Assembly: GCF_945859705.1 (NCBI RefSeq)
Contig: NC_079137.1
Coordinates: 73,244,277 to 73,308,276 of the forward strand
Source: Episyrphus balteatus
Taxonomy: Eukaryota > Arthropoda > Insecta > Diptera > Syrphidae
Direction: 5' to 3'
DNA length: 64,000 nucleotides
Numbering within the stretch: position 1 is the stretch's first letter; each line of letters begins with the position of its first letter. Under the pieces are notes generated by a model, which saw only the letters and a program-made list of their open reading frames with translations, made no database searches and was not told the origin of the DNA. Both the position numbers and the translations under genes were made by a program. Positions 34,986 to 47,865 of the stretch are shown piece by piece.

Positions 34986-36135
34986 AAGTACAGTAGTTTG
35001 AGTCTTTTTCCTCATATATTTAGTAAACAGGGAATTTGTGAGATTTTAGAACACATTTTAGTACTATTTTATTTGTGCATTTAACATGTTCAGTTGAGTT
35101 GAAGGTTTATGATTTAAGTACATATTTTTTACTAAATAAAATGAAGAGTTGTCTTAACACAGTATTTTTAGTACGTGTACTACATATTTTAGTACAAAAT
35201 GTATTTTTTTAATTTTATTAATGCCAATACTTTAATATTTAGCTTATGAACTAAAAACATAGTATCAACAACAAGTTTAAAATATTTAAAATTTTAAAAC
35301 ATTATTTTAGTACTAAATTTAATGAACTAAAACTTTAAGAAAACTTGTTCCCCATTATTTAAGTTAACAAACTTTAATTACCAAATATATGCCTTTTATT
35401 AAATTTATAGTTTTAGTACAAAAATTTAGTACACCATGAAACTATATTTAAATTCTATCAATTATATACATATATTCTTTTTTGATGTATTTGATGTATT
35501 AATATAAATTGCATGATTTAGAACACATTTTAGTAGTAATTTTTTCCAGATAAAATGTTTTCTATCAAAAGACTTGTAACGTTCGGTTTATCTTCAGAAT
35601 TTGAGCCAATTAGAGTTTCACAAATTGTTTTTTTTCTACCTATAAGAATTCATTGAATGAGATATTTGTTGTTTTTAGTACACTAACAATCAAATATCTG
35701 GACCTTTGGAAATTTCAGGATTTTAGTACAAATATTTAGTACATATAATGTAAATGTTGCACACAAAGCTAATTTTATTTTTTTAGTACTAAACAAATGT
35801 ACAGTATTTTATTCTCGATTACCATAATGTCTAACTACAATTATTTACTGTATAAATTTTAGTTCTAGTTCATTTTTAATACTCGTACAAACAAACAAAA
35901 TTTCATTTTGTTACGTTTTTATGATTGTTTGTTCAGAAATCAAATGCATATTTCAGTATAAAAGTGTTATTAATTTGAAAAATTTAATTTTTAGTACTTT
36001 ATAAATATGCAATAACAATGTACTAATTGTAAAATGAAATTCTTTTCTATTATTTAAATATTCTTCTTATATAAATGAAGAACATTACATTTTTTTAGTA
36101 CAGATTTAGTAGTAGATTTTCATTTCGTTTAGTAC
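34986..36135. repeat. TTTAGTAC box field, third location
   Basis: TTTTAGTAC words near 35058, 35116, 35167, 35190, 35307, 35413, 35428, 35676, 35723, 35737, 35782, 35991, 36097 and 36128, several as doublets. Same word family as the fields at 1489-10330 and 22311-25640. Confidence 0.6.
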
Positions 36136-37399
36136 AAACTGCATCTGAACTAAATGAGAATACAAAAACAAAAAGTAAAAATAAGTGATAATCAAAATTT
36201 GAGATTCTTATCGAAAAAAAAAACGGAGTTTCAAAAACTCTCAAAATTTTCCAAAGAAAAAAAAAACATAAATCAGAATTTATTTATAGAAATGTCCAAA
36301 AACAAAGATTATCGTATATTCGTTGACCAAAGATAGAAAATTGCAGTCTCTTATCATTTAACCCATAAATTTAATTCAATTCTTCCTATCGCAAAAAAAG
36401 TATTACAAAGGTTTTTAAAAATATTTCCATTTACTCGATTTCTACAAAAAAAAAAAAACAGCAACTCCATTAGCATTTTGAAAAAAAGAAAAAAAATTCA
36501 AGATAAGACTAAAAAAGCAATTTGAAGACCATCATACACAACTCTTATCTATATCTTTTGTTGCATTTGTATATCTTTTACCTACATTTTAATTGCCAAT
36601 GTTATAAAGTGTTTCTATTTTTCTGTTTTGTGTGTATCTTAATTGACGAAATCCTCCGTTTTAAGTTTGTTTGTTCAAAAAATTACTTTGTTTTCAAAAA
36701 GTTTTTTTTTTATATGAATTTTTTTTTTTTTTGTCATGTGACAGAATATGTCTCCTTCATCAACAACTATCTACTACTCTTATAAGATAAGATATGTGAT
36801 TTCAAAATGAAAAAAAAAACATATAAAAAACCACCTTATAGAGTTTTTTTTTCTAAGAAGAAGTAGCGGGATTCTTTGTAAAGAAAATGATTAAGTAAAT
36901 ATAGTTAAGGTGGTTAATGATAACATGCTTAATTAAAATTTATAGATGAAGAGTTATGATTAGAAGTATACCTATACTATTTTGTCAAAGGCAAAAAACC
37001 ACCATACTAACAAGCTTGAGTAATTAATTTCATTTTAAGTGCATTTTGTTTTATTTTGCACAAAATAGAACTTAATTTGATTTTTTTTTTTTTGCTCTTC
37101 AAGTTACTTCCTGTTCAAGATAAAACTATTTTTTTTTTTTTTGGTTTTTGATTGAAATAGATTGCTTTTAATTGCAGACGATCAGGTGCGAAATTGAATT
37201 GAGTGCCTTGCTAACAAAAGGCATAGAAATAAGATTCGATATCATTCATTAACTTCTTTGCGGTTAGAAAAAATAGATAATAATTCACAATTCTCAGAAA
37301 AAAACTCAACCTAATTAGAGTTTGCTCGACTGAGATTGATAATGATATTGAACCAGAAGAAGCTATTGACTAAAGGTACAGTCTAAAGGTACAGTTTTC
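36136..37399. other. A+T-rich, homopolymer-rich DNA
   Basis: Poly-T runs near 36701-36733 and 37081-37142. Open frames here are lysine- or phenylalanine-rich products of base composition. Confidence 0.6.
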
Positions 37400-37689
37400 A
37401 AGGTAAAAGTATCTTTTTTTTTAAAGAAAGATAAGAAACATTAAACAAATATCAAGACACGTATGACACCAATTTTGAACACTTCTGAATTTAAGAGGAA
37501 ATATAATAGGCATTTTTTGAGTAGTTTTTAATTTTTTTTCAAAAGATTTGCGAAAAAAAATTTTTAAACCAAAAAACAAACCCAAAGTTTAGCTGTTTAA
37601 GATTTAAACTTCCAGAAAATTTTCTAAGAATTTTTTTTAGTGTTGCAGTAAAACTTGAACGAAAAATTGAAAAAAAAAAAAATTAAAAA

Positions 37690-38640
37690 AAAATTTTTTT
37701 AGAAAGAAAAATAAAGCTAGAAAAACGTTAATGATATATGATTTTGTTTTTAAAAATCTGTTTTTGTTTTCGGGCACTAAGCCAATGTCTAGATAAAATC
37801 ACTCCTCAAATAATTACCTAAAAAACTTGGAAACAGAATAAAAATTTTTTTTTTTGAAGAAAACAATATTTTTCAGAAATAAAACCAAGGTCTAGAAAGA
37901 TATTTAAGATTAAGACTGCTAGAAACAATTTCTAACAAGTAAATGAAAAAAAAAAAAAATTAAAAATATTTTTTTTTCAAAAAGTTTTTTTTTTTTAAAT
38001 AAAAGCTGAGTATTTTACATTTAAGCTTTCAAAAAAACAGTCTCATAGTTTGTAAAATGTTTTAGAAAATAAAAGAATTACAAAATTCGCCAAGTAATCT
38101 AAAATTTTGGGAAAACATTTTTTTTTTTTTGAAAATCCATATTTTTCAGAAACCAAAACAAAGCCTTGAAAAATACATTCTTAAAAAAAAAGTATACCGA
38201 ATGTCACAAGAAAACGTAAAATACAACAAAAACAATAATTTTTTTTTTTTTTTTTGAAAAAAAAATTTTTTTTTCCGAAAACGAAAACAAAACCTGGATA
38301 GTCCTTTAACATAAAGAAACATGAATAACGTCGCGGAAAAATATAGAAAAAAAATTTTTTCTATCACAAAATTCTCCAAATAATCTCCTAAAATTTTGGG
38401 AAAAAAAAGAAAAAAAAAATTTTTTTTTGAAAATCCATATTTTTCAGAAACAAAAACAAAGCCTTGAAAAATACATTCTTAAAAAAAATTATATCGAATG
38501 TTGCAAGAAAACGTAAAATAAAACAAAAACAATAATTTTTTTTTTTTTTGAAAAAACAAAATTTTTTCTAACCAATTTTTTTTTCAGAAGAAAAAGCCTA
38601 GATATCTCTGATTCAAACCTGAAAACTGAAAACCTTACTT
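37690..38640. repeat. degenerate tandem array, unit about 140-150 bp, T-tract plus TTCAGAAA
   Basis: Each unit has a long T tract followed by TTTTCAGAAAYAAAAACAAA-like sequence and GCCTNGAAA. Recognisable units start near 37872, 38145, 38275, 38443 and 38583, with weaker ones upstream from about 37690. The pair at 38127-38270 and 38425-38560 is nearly identical at an offset of about 298 bp, which shows duplication of two units together. Confidence 0.7.
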
Positions 38641-39140
38641 TTTTTTAACACAAAACACTCCTTAAAATATGACATTAATTGCAATTTCTTGTTTACTTTT
38701 CATTTCCGTAAAAGGATTAAAAAAATCAAATTAAACTGGACACATATACCACCAATAACTTGTCATAAAAAAAGAAAACCTTCAACAAATACACAATTAA
38801 TGTATCCAACCTATTCAACTTCCTTATGTTTAAAAAAAGACTCGTCTTAAAACAAACATTAAATAAAAAAGTTTCCTGTTTGTTCAAGGTTATGCACTCT
38901 ACCCAATAAAACTCTATTTCCATCGATATTCGAGTTCTTTATTGTCATTTGTATCTATAGCTTGCCTCTGCAACATGATGCAAGTTTTTCCTGCATTCTC
39001 CTAACTATAATCAAAAACGCAAACCATAATAATAAACTTCACACCCAAACTAATTTGCAAAAGTTTTTTTAATGACTCATAAAATTCCCAACCAAAGTTG
39101 TCTATCTTTCTACTCTAAACCCCACCAACCAACCAACTGA
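38641..39140. other. A+T-rich DNA, nothing clear
   Basis: No repeat theme or gene recognised. Confidence 0.5.
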
Positions 39141-39540
39141 CATGGTTCTCACCTTTTTTCCAAATTTAGACCAAGCCAAAACCTGCCTTTTCCCGTCCAC
39201 CCACCCACTCGTCGTCGTCGCGATTGTAACTGCTTCATCACTTGAATCTTTAATTTTTTTTTTTTTGTATTCATTTTTATTGTTATATTCTTTTGCATTT
39301 CCATTTCTAGGAATCGAAAAATTACAGAAGAAAAATATGCAACTAGTATTCCAGTGTGCCTGCTGAAGACATTGGCTTCCACTTTACTGATTTAAGGCCA
39401 CAACAACACCACACCGTCACCAAAGTTGTTTTTGTTATTCGTCGCCGCAAGCAGTCATCACCATTGCCACCGCTAATGTCGCGTCAGTCGCCGCGACAAC
39501 TACGAACTCCAACTCTGCCATAGTCGTTACCAAATAGTAA
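39141..39540. other. C-rich islet, possible leader or exon
   Basis: Two C-rich stretches (39141-39240 and 39380-39535) rich in CACC, GTCGTC and GCCGC words interrupt the A/T-rich DNA. In one frame the second reads ITIATANVASVAATTTNSNS before a stop at 39537. Simple-sequence composition like this is common in fly 5' leaders and low-complexity coding exons. No splice sites or family were identified. Confidence 0.25.
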
Positions 39541-39898
39541 AGAAAATTAATAATAAAAAAAAAAAGAATCTAAGTAAAAAAAACCGTTGTGTTTGCCAAT
39601 AGAGGTACTCGGTAACTCGTCATCAAGTTGCTATGCAATGCAACTGTTTTATGTTTTGTTTGATCGCTTGACGCAAGTGTAATAGTTGCTTGCTGCATAA
39701 TATTAGGGTGACCATATTCTTGATGAATGCAATAAGTCCAGTTGAACCACTTAAAACCATTGAAAATAAGTCCCGAAGTTAGTTTCCTAGTGAAGTTTTT
39801 CAACCCAACTAACAATTTTGCTTCTATAAATCTTTATACAAGTTATAGTAGCATCTGTAAAGCTTTACACAAGCAATATTGTTTTTTAGAAAGTTCGA

Positions 39899-40021
39899 TT
39901 TCCAGTGAAGATGTGTGAGCTGGTTACAAGAACTCCATTCTTAGTAAGCTGTGAAGTACCTCAAGGGTCTGTCCTTGGACCACAACTATTTTCCACTTTT
40001 TATTTATTGGAAAAGGCTTAA
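39899..40021 (+). pseudogene. reverse-transcriptase segment (Jockey-like non-LTR retrotransposon)
   Basis: Forty plus-strand codons read FPVKMCELVTRTPFLVSCEV, then PQGSVLGPQLFSTFYLLE, then TAA. The VPQGSVLGPxLFSxFY core is an excellent match to the block of non-LTR reverse transcriptases just before the catalytic ADD motif, and the preceding VSCEV corresponds to the usual VxxGV strand. No ADD block follows in any frame I could recognise, so the copy is truncated or decayed. Confidence 0.7.
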
Positions 40022-40700
40022 AGTTAAGGTTTCAAATAATCTAACTGAGCTTAGTTTTTTTGAAATTTTTAAAGAAAGATGTTAAAAACAAACCTCTTGT
40101 CACCTTTTATTGCAAAGAAAGGTAATGTGCAACTTGACTTACTAGCCAATCACTCAAACATGTTTTTCATACTTTTTTTTAGAGTTTTTTCTTATGATTT
40201 TTTTTTTATTGCACAAAAATATTTTTCTTAAGCTATATGCAGCACATTCTTTAAGACGTTCTTGTGTTGTAGGCTTAAATAATGTTGCCGCATTGCATAT
40301 TATAATGCATTTATGTGTATATGCAATTTTATGTCATTTAAATGTCTAGGTTGAGAGTGTAGAAAATTTTTCTCATTTGCAAATGTTAGCTACTTGTATT
40401 GAACATTTTTTGTTTTTACCGTTAAACGTACTTAGTGCGGGAATTCTTATGAAAAAATTTATTTTTGTTTACAAATTATGAAATACGGTAATGATGTGTG
40501 TATGCATTTTTGTTAGAATATTTGTGTGCATGTGTTAAAAATTTGACAGCTCATTTGTTTACTTGTTTGACAATGAGCGGTTGCACATTAATCTTTTTAC
40601 AAAGGTTAAAAAATAGAACAATGCTATTGGTGATCACTATGATCAAATGAGTTATTAATTTATTCAAAAAACAGAGTGATGTTTGAGTTTTATAAGATCG
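40022..40700. other. A+T-rich DNA, nothing clear
   Basis: Could hold unrecognised remains of the retrotransposon piece just upstream. No gene supported. Confidence 0.5.
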
Positions 40701-41715
40701 TAGAAACCGGAGCGTGCAAGTTCTGGCAAGCAAGTTGCAACACACTCAAAGTTTTGCTAATTGCCTGTACACTAGCGTGCAAGTTTTGTAGTTAGGAGAT
40801 GAGATAAACTAAAAAAAAAAAAATCGTAGGAAAATTTTAACTTGCAAGCAAGTTTGTATGCAAGTTGAATACATTCACCGTCAAATCAAGTATATAAATA
40901 AAAATTTAAAAAGTAATATCTACATAAATGCGTACTTAATACAAATCTTATTTTGTTTACTGAAAAGACCTCCTATTTAACTTGGACAGCTTAATTTGAA
41001 AAATTGCATAGCATGAAGGCAATTTTTTCTTGCATTTTCGTATTCTTGAATAAAAAAATATTTATGATTTCTTGGGAAGTATCATTTCAGATGTGTTTTT
41101 AATTTTGGAAAAAAGCAAAAACTTGCTTGCAAGTTGCTTCAATTTTTTTTCTTTTTAAACAATAGTAAAACTTGCTTTGGCTTACAAATAAGTTATTTTA
41201 AGCAATTTTTCACACAGAATTGAATATTTTGTGCAAAAACGGCAAAATTGCTTTGAATAACAATTAAGTTGCTTTAGGCAATTAAATAGTTTTCAAGTTT
41301 CTTTTAAAGCAATTCAGTTTGCGTTTTTTGCAATTTGCGGGCTATTTTTCGCCCAGAAATGATAAAAAGAAAAAGTTGCCTCGAGGTGCTAGCGATTTCT
41401 AAACAATTTATTTACTGCAATTAAATGGTCTGGTCTGGTGACGGAAAAAGAGGAATCATTTTTCCTAAAATACCGCTAGAAAAGAACAAAAAAGTTGCCT
41501 TAAGCTTCTGCAATTTTTTTTTTTTTTAAATTGCCTGGATTTGCTGGCAATTTCCGAAAAACTTACTTCACCCAACTAATTTGGTATAAAGTTGTGCCCT
41601 TTAGGTTAGGTATAGAAATATATTTAAAAAAGAAATCAAATAAAATCTGTGGAAAAATAAAATTGCCTGCAATTTTCAAGCAACTTAATTACGGAAACCA
41701 AACTGCTTGCTAGGC
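40701..41715. repeat. CTTGCAAG and AAGTTGC...GCAATT box patch
   Basis: Left part: GTGCAAGTTCTGGCAAGCAAGTTGCAAC-type words near 40715-40790 and 40840-40865. Right part: AAGTTGCTTTAGGCAATT near 41268, GTTGCCTCGAGGTGCTAGC near 41375, AAGTTGCCTTAAGCTTCTG near 41491 and a further GCAATT cluster at 41515-41550. Spacing is about 105-118 bp in the right part. Dyad-symmetric words with unlike spacers. Confidence 0.5.
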
Positions 41716-44480
41716 GCCGTTTCTAAGTCTTTTCAATCATTTCCCGTTTTATTTCATCAACGTAAAATTTGATGTTTTTTTTACAAATGGCATACTATAA
41801 ATAAAAGTTCTAATTTTACTTCTATCTTACATCACAACATGTAAAAATACTTAATTGTATCGAAATCGATTTTCATGTGTATAATGCAATTTTTTTTCGT
41901 GTTTTCATATTACCCTTGAAATAAAGTGCATCTAATCATGGTTACAATTAAAATTAAATTGCTATTTCATTTTAATTATAACTTGCACTTATATTAGCAA
42001 CAACAAAAAAAAAATGAACAAAAAAGAAAAACTGTGTAACCAAGGGCTTTTAATAAAAAAAGCATTGCGAAACATCACACACGAGCAGTTCGAATTCGAT
42101 TTGGTTTTTTTTTTTGAAATTCCAATTGTATCTTTATTTTTTTTATTTTCTGACTATTTTACCATTCATGAGTTGAAAAAGTAATGATTCATGAATTTTT
42201 AACAAAAAAAAAAAAACTTTCTTCATTTCTTCGGAAAGAAAAAAAAAACTGTTTAGTAAAAGGAATAAAAACTTACTTCATCAACCTTTCTCTTCTCTAT
42301 ACAACCATTTTTTTTTTATATCCAACAACACTTTAGCGGACCACAAACGTTTTGTCATGCTGTGCATATTAAAAAGTTCAAAAACTTTTTATGATGATGG
42401 TCGAACCATCACTTTATTATAACCACCATTGGTATTTCTCTCTCTCTCTCAGACGATCGTTTTTTTTTTACTTTTTTTTTTTGTTTTTAGCTCGTTTAGC
42501 TGATATCAGACCCCCCAGCCCAGACTATGTCTGCACAGAACCAACCTCGAGAGTGACCTTATAATTAAGTTAACTGCAGCGGAAATCTTCGGCATAGGTA
42601 TTTTTTTTTGTTTAATTTCTGTTTTTTTTTTTTTTTTTTTTATTTGTGAGAGTGTAAGTGCAAAAGTCTTAGTAATTCAAAACCATGAGCTTCCTTCCGG
42701 TAACAATAGGCAAGAGCACCTCTCTCTATGGTGATAGGTTTTGTCGGTGACTTTGCAGATAGGCTTTGGCATTATAATACTTTAAACGATAAGTGACTGA
42801 TCTAGTTGCATATTTTGTATTCATTTTGAATGATGGGTTAAACTCCATAGATAGAGTTTGATAGAGTTGAGGAAAATAATTGGTTTCGCACATTTTTATG
42901 TAGGTCTGTTATGTAAAATGGCGCCCGGGTGAAGAAAATTGTTGAATAAAACATGTAGACACTTTATAATACTTTCAGAATATACAAGATCGGGCATTTG
43001 ATCATAGATTTCTCAAGAAAACGACCACAAAGAAAGGTTTAACTTTGTGGAATGTGTTGTAGGCAGGCGCCATTAATTATTTTTTTTGATGATCTTTGCA
43101 ATTTTAAAGGTCATCAAATGGAATTTAACAAAGAAATAAAAAAACTATGGTGGCACAAATAATTTTTGTTTTACTATTTTTACGAGACATTAAAAAATGC
43201 ATAAAAATCTAGACAATAGTACAAAGGCAAAAAAAAAGTAGAACTTTGTAACAAAAAAAAAAAAGTCCAAAAATATTGCTGATTTCTGACAAAAATTTAA
43301 AAAAAAATTCTTTCTACCTACAACATTTTTGCAACTTTTCATTTCATTTTATGGCACATATCTACAAATACTTGTGGGGTATTTAGCCATATGAAGAAAA
43401 ACAAAAAAAAAAACCGTAAAGGTAAACGCAATTTCGTACTTTGGCCTTTTTTTTTTTAATTAAATTGTAAACCCCAGCAGAACACAATTAATATTTTTCT
43501 TCGTGAAATAAAAATAATAAAAACTGTATGATGTTGAAATGATGACGATGTTATGAGGTTGTGAAATGATATTTTGTAGTTAATTTTTGGTTGTTGTTAG
43601 TGTTTGCGAATAAAGTTCAAGCAAATGTCAATTTGTATAAAAAAAATAAATGAATGAACATAAAATTCCGATGTTTTGGGTCAGGTAGCACACTTTTGAA
43701 ATGTTAATTGTCAACTAAGTGTTATATTTTTTATATTTCTCACAGAAAAAATTATTTTTGGGTAAATGGCATTTGAGTTTTCAAAGCCAAAAAAAGTATA
43801 AAAGATCTTGAAAAAGAAAAAAATGTAAAGATTAAAAAGTGGGTGTGGCAGTGGGTGGAATTTATTTAAATTGCTTTTATAACCTCAGGGCTGGTATTAA
43901 TTAAATGTATTCCAGTTTTCAACTCAATCGGACAAAGGTTGTCTAAACTCACCGAGAACAAACAGACAAAAATTCGTTTCTATATTACAAAATGTATTTA
44001 ACTAAAACAATGCTTTATATTCAATATCTTCTATGCTTGAAAAGTTAAACATTTCTCAATCAAAATTAAATCAAAAGAAACCAAATCCACCAAAGAGTTT
44101 ACCCTAAAAAACCCTTTCACATGCAAAAGAATAACAAATCAATATTATTAAAAGTGTAAGTCTGAAAAATTATTTCACTTAAAAATTGTAAAAAAAAGCT
44201 CTCTATTCTATCATAGATACCATACTATTCTAATTACACAATATATCAATTTAACTTTTAGGCGGGCAATCATGATATGTAATCACGCGAACTACCGAGT
44301 AAAAACAAAACAAAAACATTTAAAAAGCACACACAATCAAAACAGATACACCAACCACCCGGGACAATTTACATTAAAATAACATGTCGCGGGTAAATGG
44401 GTAGTTTATAATCCACACCGCCACAATGCATTATAATTCACTCACAGGGGTGAATTTACAAAAAAAAAAAAAAAATTATA
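41716..44480. other. A+T-rich DNA with one more complex islet
   Basis: Many A/T homopolymers (for example 42618-42641). A more complex stretch at about 42490-42600 follows a T-rich tract and contains CAGCCCAGACTATGTCTG; it may be a conserved element, but nothing specific is recognised. No gene supported. Confidence 0.5.
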
Positions 44481-45488
44481 CAGGGTGCTTCAGTAAAAAA
44501 AAACTTGTTTATTTTCTTCACTTTCTGTTATACTATTTCTGTCAATTATTTTTGAAAAACAAAGTCGTTAGCCCAATAAATGTTTTTAAAAAACGTTACT
44601 CATCGTTACTTACGTTAATTTTGTATAGTTATTTGTATTTAAAACAACAATAGAAAAGAAAATTACTTTTTAATGGAAATTATAACATTTTGTAGTTTTG
44701 TTTCTTTTATTTTTGGATGTGAGGTCATTTATAACAGATGTAGATATAAAAAAATTAGGCATCGTAATTCCAACACACAATGAAGTATTCAAACACTGAT
44801 ATGTTTATAGTAAAATGAAACTGGATTTCATCCAAAGTATAACAGTTTTTCGTATTTTTAATCAAATTTTACGGTTATATAAGGTAACATTATAGAAAGA
44901 ATACGACAGAGAAAAATTGCAATGATGGTATATTAGATATCTTAATATTTAAGGCCTAAATATAACAGATTATAACAATTCAGAAGACCAAGTATAACAG
45001 TTTTTTATTACTCAGCGATAAAAAATCTATAGGGATTAGAGTGAACTTTAAACATTTAGTTTCGTACAGAAAGAAAAAAAATATTAAATCAGTTGTACCT
45101 ATTCTTATACTGTTATACAAAAAAGCACGAGTACACTTAAAGATATGACAAAAATAGTCTTTCGTCTCTCGAAAGAGATGGACTTAAGTCTTTTTAAATT
45201 ATAACTCTGGTATTCTAATTTCTTAGTACTAGTTTCAAGTATCAGCATGTATTGTAAAAAAGTATAACAGTTATATTTTTATTTGAGGTTTAAAAGTGCA
45301 CACCAGCTTCTAAATTTCTATTCAATTGCAATCAAACTTCTGTGTTCTAAGAGGACGGAAATACTAGTTTTACTTATCCACTTAACAAAGTATAACAGTC
45401 CCGAAAGAGATGTTTTGACTATTTTTTTATACTGTTATACAAAGAAGTTCACATAATGTATAACTTTGAAATTTTTCGAATCACCCTG
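44481..45488. mobile_element. probable non-autonomous element, CAGGGTG...CACCCTG ends, filled with TATAACAG boxes
   Basis: CAGGGTGCTTC at 44481 is matched inverted by GAATCACCCTG ending at 45488 (CAGGGTGATTC on the complement). The left flank is TA and the right flank TT, so the target duplication is imperfect or mutated. Inside, TATAACAG or CTGTTATA occurs near 44527, 44731, 44860, 44965, 44994, 45110, 45265, 45393 and 45431, in both orientations. Outside these ends the word is absent nearby. Ends resemble the foldback element at 4695-5765. No transposase frame. Confidence 0.6.
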
Positions 45489-46312
45489 TTAACATTATTG
45501 CAATTATTTATTGTTATTTTTGTTCACTCATCGCAATTAAGCAATAATATCAAAGTGTACCTATCTTCATTTCTGATATTTCCGCATACACCTACATCCA
45601 CATGCAGTATGCACACACGTTTTGCTGCTCTGCTCTGTAATTATTATCTTAATTATTGTTTTGTAAATATCCTGTGACACTTTAAAACACTCTCTTATCA
45701 TCATCATAATACACCACAACAAAAAACACACAAAACAAAAAAAAGATTTAAAAATAGTTAAATTTTTGCGCGCAATTATTTAACATTTTGAAATTGAAAT
45801 AAAAATTCCCCCAAAAACATTGCAATTTCTAATGAAGATGATCATGAAAGTGTAATAGAGATACAACTTGTACATTTTTAAATAATAATAATTGTTTTGA
45901 TCGATTGTGGCATTGTTTTTGTTAGTTTTTTTTTGATGTTATTTGTATTGAACTTGTTGACTTTTTGTTTAGGGGAATTCCATTTTGATATTGGTGCGCC
46001 ATGTATAACACAATTGTAAAACTACATCAAGTTGAAATTTCCTAGAACAAAAGTAACAATCGTGATAAGGGGGAATTCTCTGTGGCAAGAAAATAAAATT
46101 ACTACAAGTAGGAAATTCCCGAGAATGAAACAGACAGATAAATGATGATGATGTTTGAGCTTATTTATTGATAACTCTTACGTAGAAATAAGATTTACCC
46201 TAGAATTAGTTCCGTAAGATGGATTTCTTCTAAGAAATGTATCATAAAGTAAAGTTTTTCATAACACGTTTGAGTTCATTGATTTATTTATTTCTTACAT
46301 AATTAATGTAAA
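45489..46312. other. A+T-rich DNA, nothing clear
   Basis: No repeat theme or gene recognised. Confidence 0.55.
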
Positions 46313-46328
46313 ATAATTGAATTCATCA

Positions 46329-46373
46329 GAAGATAAAAGAAACAGGTCCAAGTTCCCTCACTTGAGGCACCCC
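46329..46373 (-). pseudogene. RT-like snippet, copy 1 (GVPQVRELGPVSFIF)
   Basis: Fifteen minus-strand codons read GVPQVRELGPVSFIF, resembling the GVPQGSxLGPLLFIF block of non-LTR reverse transcriptases. It lies in a ~106-bp unit starting ATAATTGAATTC that repeats directly downstream (copy 2). Confidence 0.45.
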
Positions 46374-46431
46374 ATAAACAAATTTGTTCTAATCTTCTTA
46401 CATAGCTTATTAAAAATAATTGATTTAGCCA

Positions 46432-46476
46432 AAGAATAAAAGAAACAGGCCCTAGTTCTCTCTCTTGTGGAACCCC
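46432..46476 (-). pseudogene. RT-like snippet, copy 2 (GVPQERELGPVSFIL)
   Basis: Direct repeat of copy 1, about 103-106 bp away, same strand. It shares the unusual ERE in place of the normal GSx, so the copies come from local duplication and not independent insertions. Confidence 0.45.
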
Positions 46477-46499
46477 ATACAAAATTAATTCTGCTTACC

Positions 46500-47820
46500 G
46501 TAGACATCTCAAATCTCGATTCTTTTGCAATATAACTCCTCTATTTGCATCAGATATTTGTATAATTTTGATTGATTAAGTTAATTTTTCATAACTTTTT
46601 TGTTGTCAGCCTTTAAGTCTAAAACTGTAAGCTATTTGTCACAAAATTATTTATTCAAAATCTAAATACCGGATCTAGATATAAACAGACTTGTACGGTT
46701 TATATGGGATTACAATTTATTATTAATTGCGAATTTAGTCGTAGTTTTTTTTTTTTTAATTCTATTCCGGCCTCACCTTTAAAGACACAGCTAATCGAGT
46801 ATCTAGAACATTTTTTCAACAAAAACTCATATCACCATGTTGTTAGCAAGCTATACATAGAAACTAGATTAAAATCAGACAATTATTTAGTTCCGCATTA
46901 TTCTTGAGGCCGTTCAAGTTCCCTGCAACAATGTCTTAACTCCACCTAGATACAAGAAATAACACACAACACACAAGAAGTAACCTAGAATATAGTTTGT
47001 ATTAGATACAAAGAGATACTTTTGATGGAGTATTGTGTGTTAACTGATGTATCTATAAAGTTGTTTTTTCTCCTATTAAAAGAGAGTAAAATCTATTATG
47101 CATCACACAACACACAATCAAATTCAAAATTGATAGATTAAAACTGCAAAACTTCGCTATCCAAATGCCAGTAAAAGAAACACAAAAAAATGTGATTGAC
47201 ATTTTCAATCTAAAACAACACAAAACAAAAAAAGAGAAAGATACTTGCGGGAGTTTTATATAAAAAAAAAATAAATAAAACAAGAAAGTATTTCAAGAGA
47301 GAATAAATAAATATCTAAGATAGAAATTAAAAAAGAAAAAAAAAAAATGAGAAAAAACCAGCAGAACCGGCTTTTTGAAATATTTTATTTAAAATTGTTA
47401 CGAACGTGCGCGCGTGCGCACAAATCAATGTATCTAAACAAATATAAGGAACATTGTAACTATCTTTGTGTCTCTCTCTCGACTAGCTGTTGTATCTATC
47501 TATGCGATTTAATCGGAAACTTGAAATGCATCTTTTTTCTATTTGTGTTGGATTCTCGTTTTAAAATTTTAAATTGTGAGTCGGTCTTTTTATTTAACTC
47601 TATCTTGGATGGAAATAGATAAATATAAATTACACTCTGCATCATTGGATTGATGTTAAATGTTTATAGAAATTTTTTGGCAACATATTTTTGGGGATAT
47701 GCCGGATTTTTCAGAAGGATTTATTACTAAAGCATAATTTATTCAGACTCCATTAAATTTAAAGTCGCCATTTGAAAGAAATAAAACTTTGATTAGTGAC
47801 TTTAAGATTGATTTGTTTAT
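46500..47820. other. A+T-rich DNA, nothing clear
   Basis: The 91-residue open frame at 47347-47622 includes a G+C-rich TGCGCGCGTGCGC patch near 47406 but has no recognised family features. Confidence 0.5.
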
Positions 47821-47865
47821 GGAATCCCTCAAGAGAGGGAACTTGGACCAGTTTCTTTTATTTTC
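47821..47865 (+). pseudogene. RT-like snippet, copy 3, inverted (GIPQERELGPVSFIF)
   Basis: The same motif as copies 1 and 2 but on the plus strand 1.35 kb away. The complement of its surroundings (ATAATTGATTTTGTCAGAAA) matches the unit around copies 1 and 2, so about 60 bp is shared. Confidence 0.45.
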
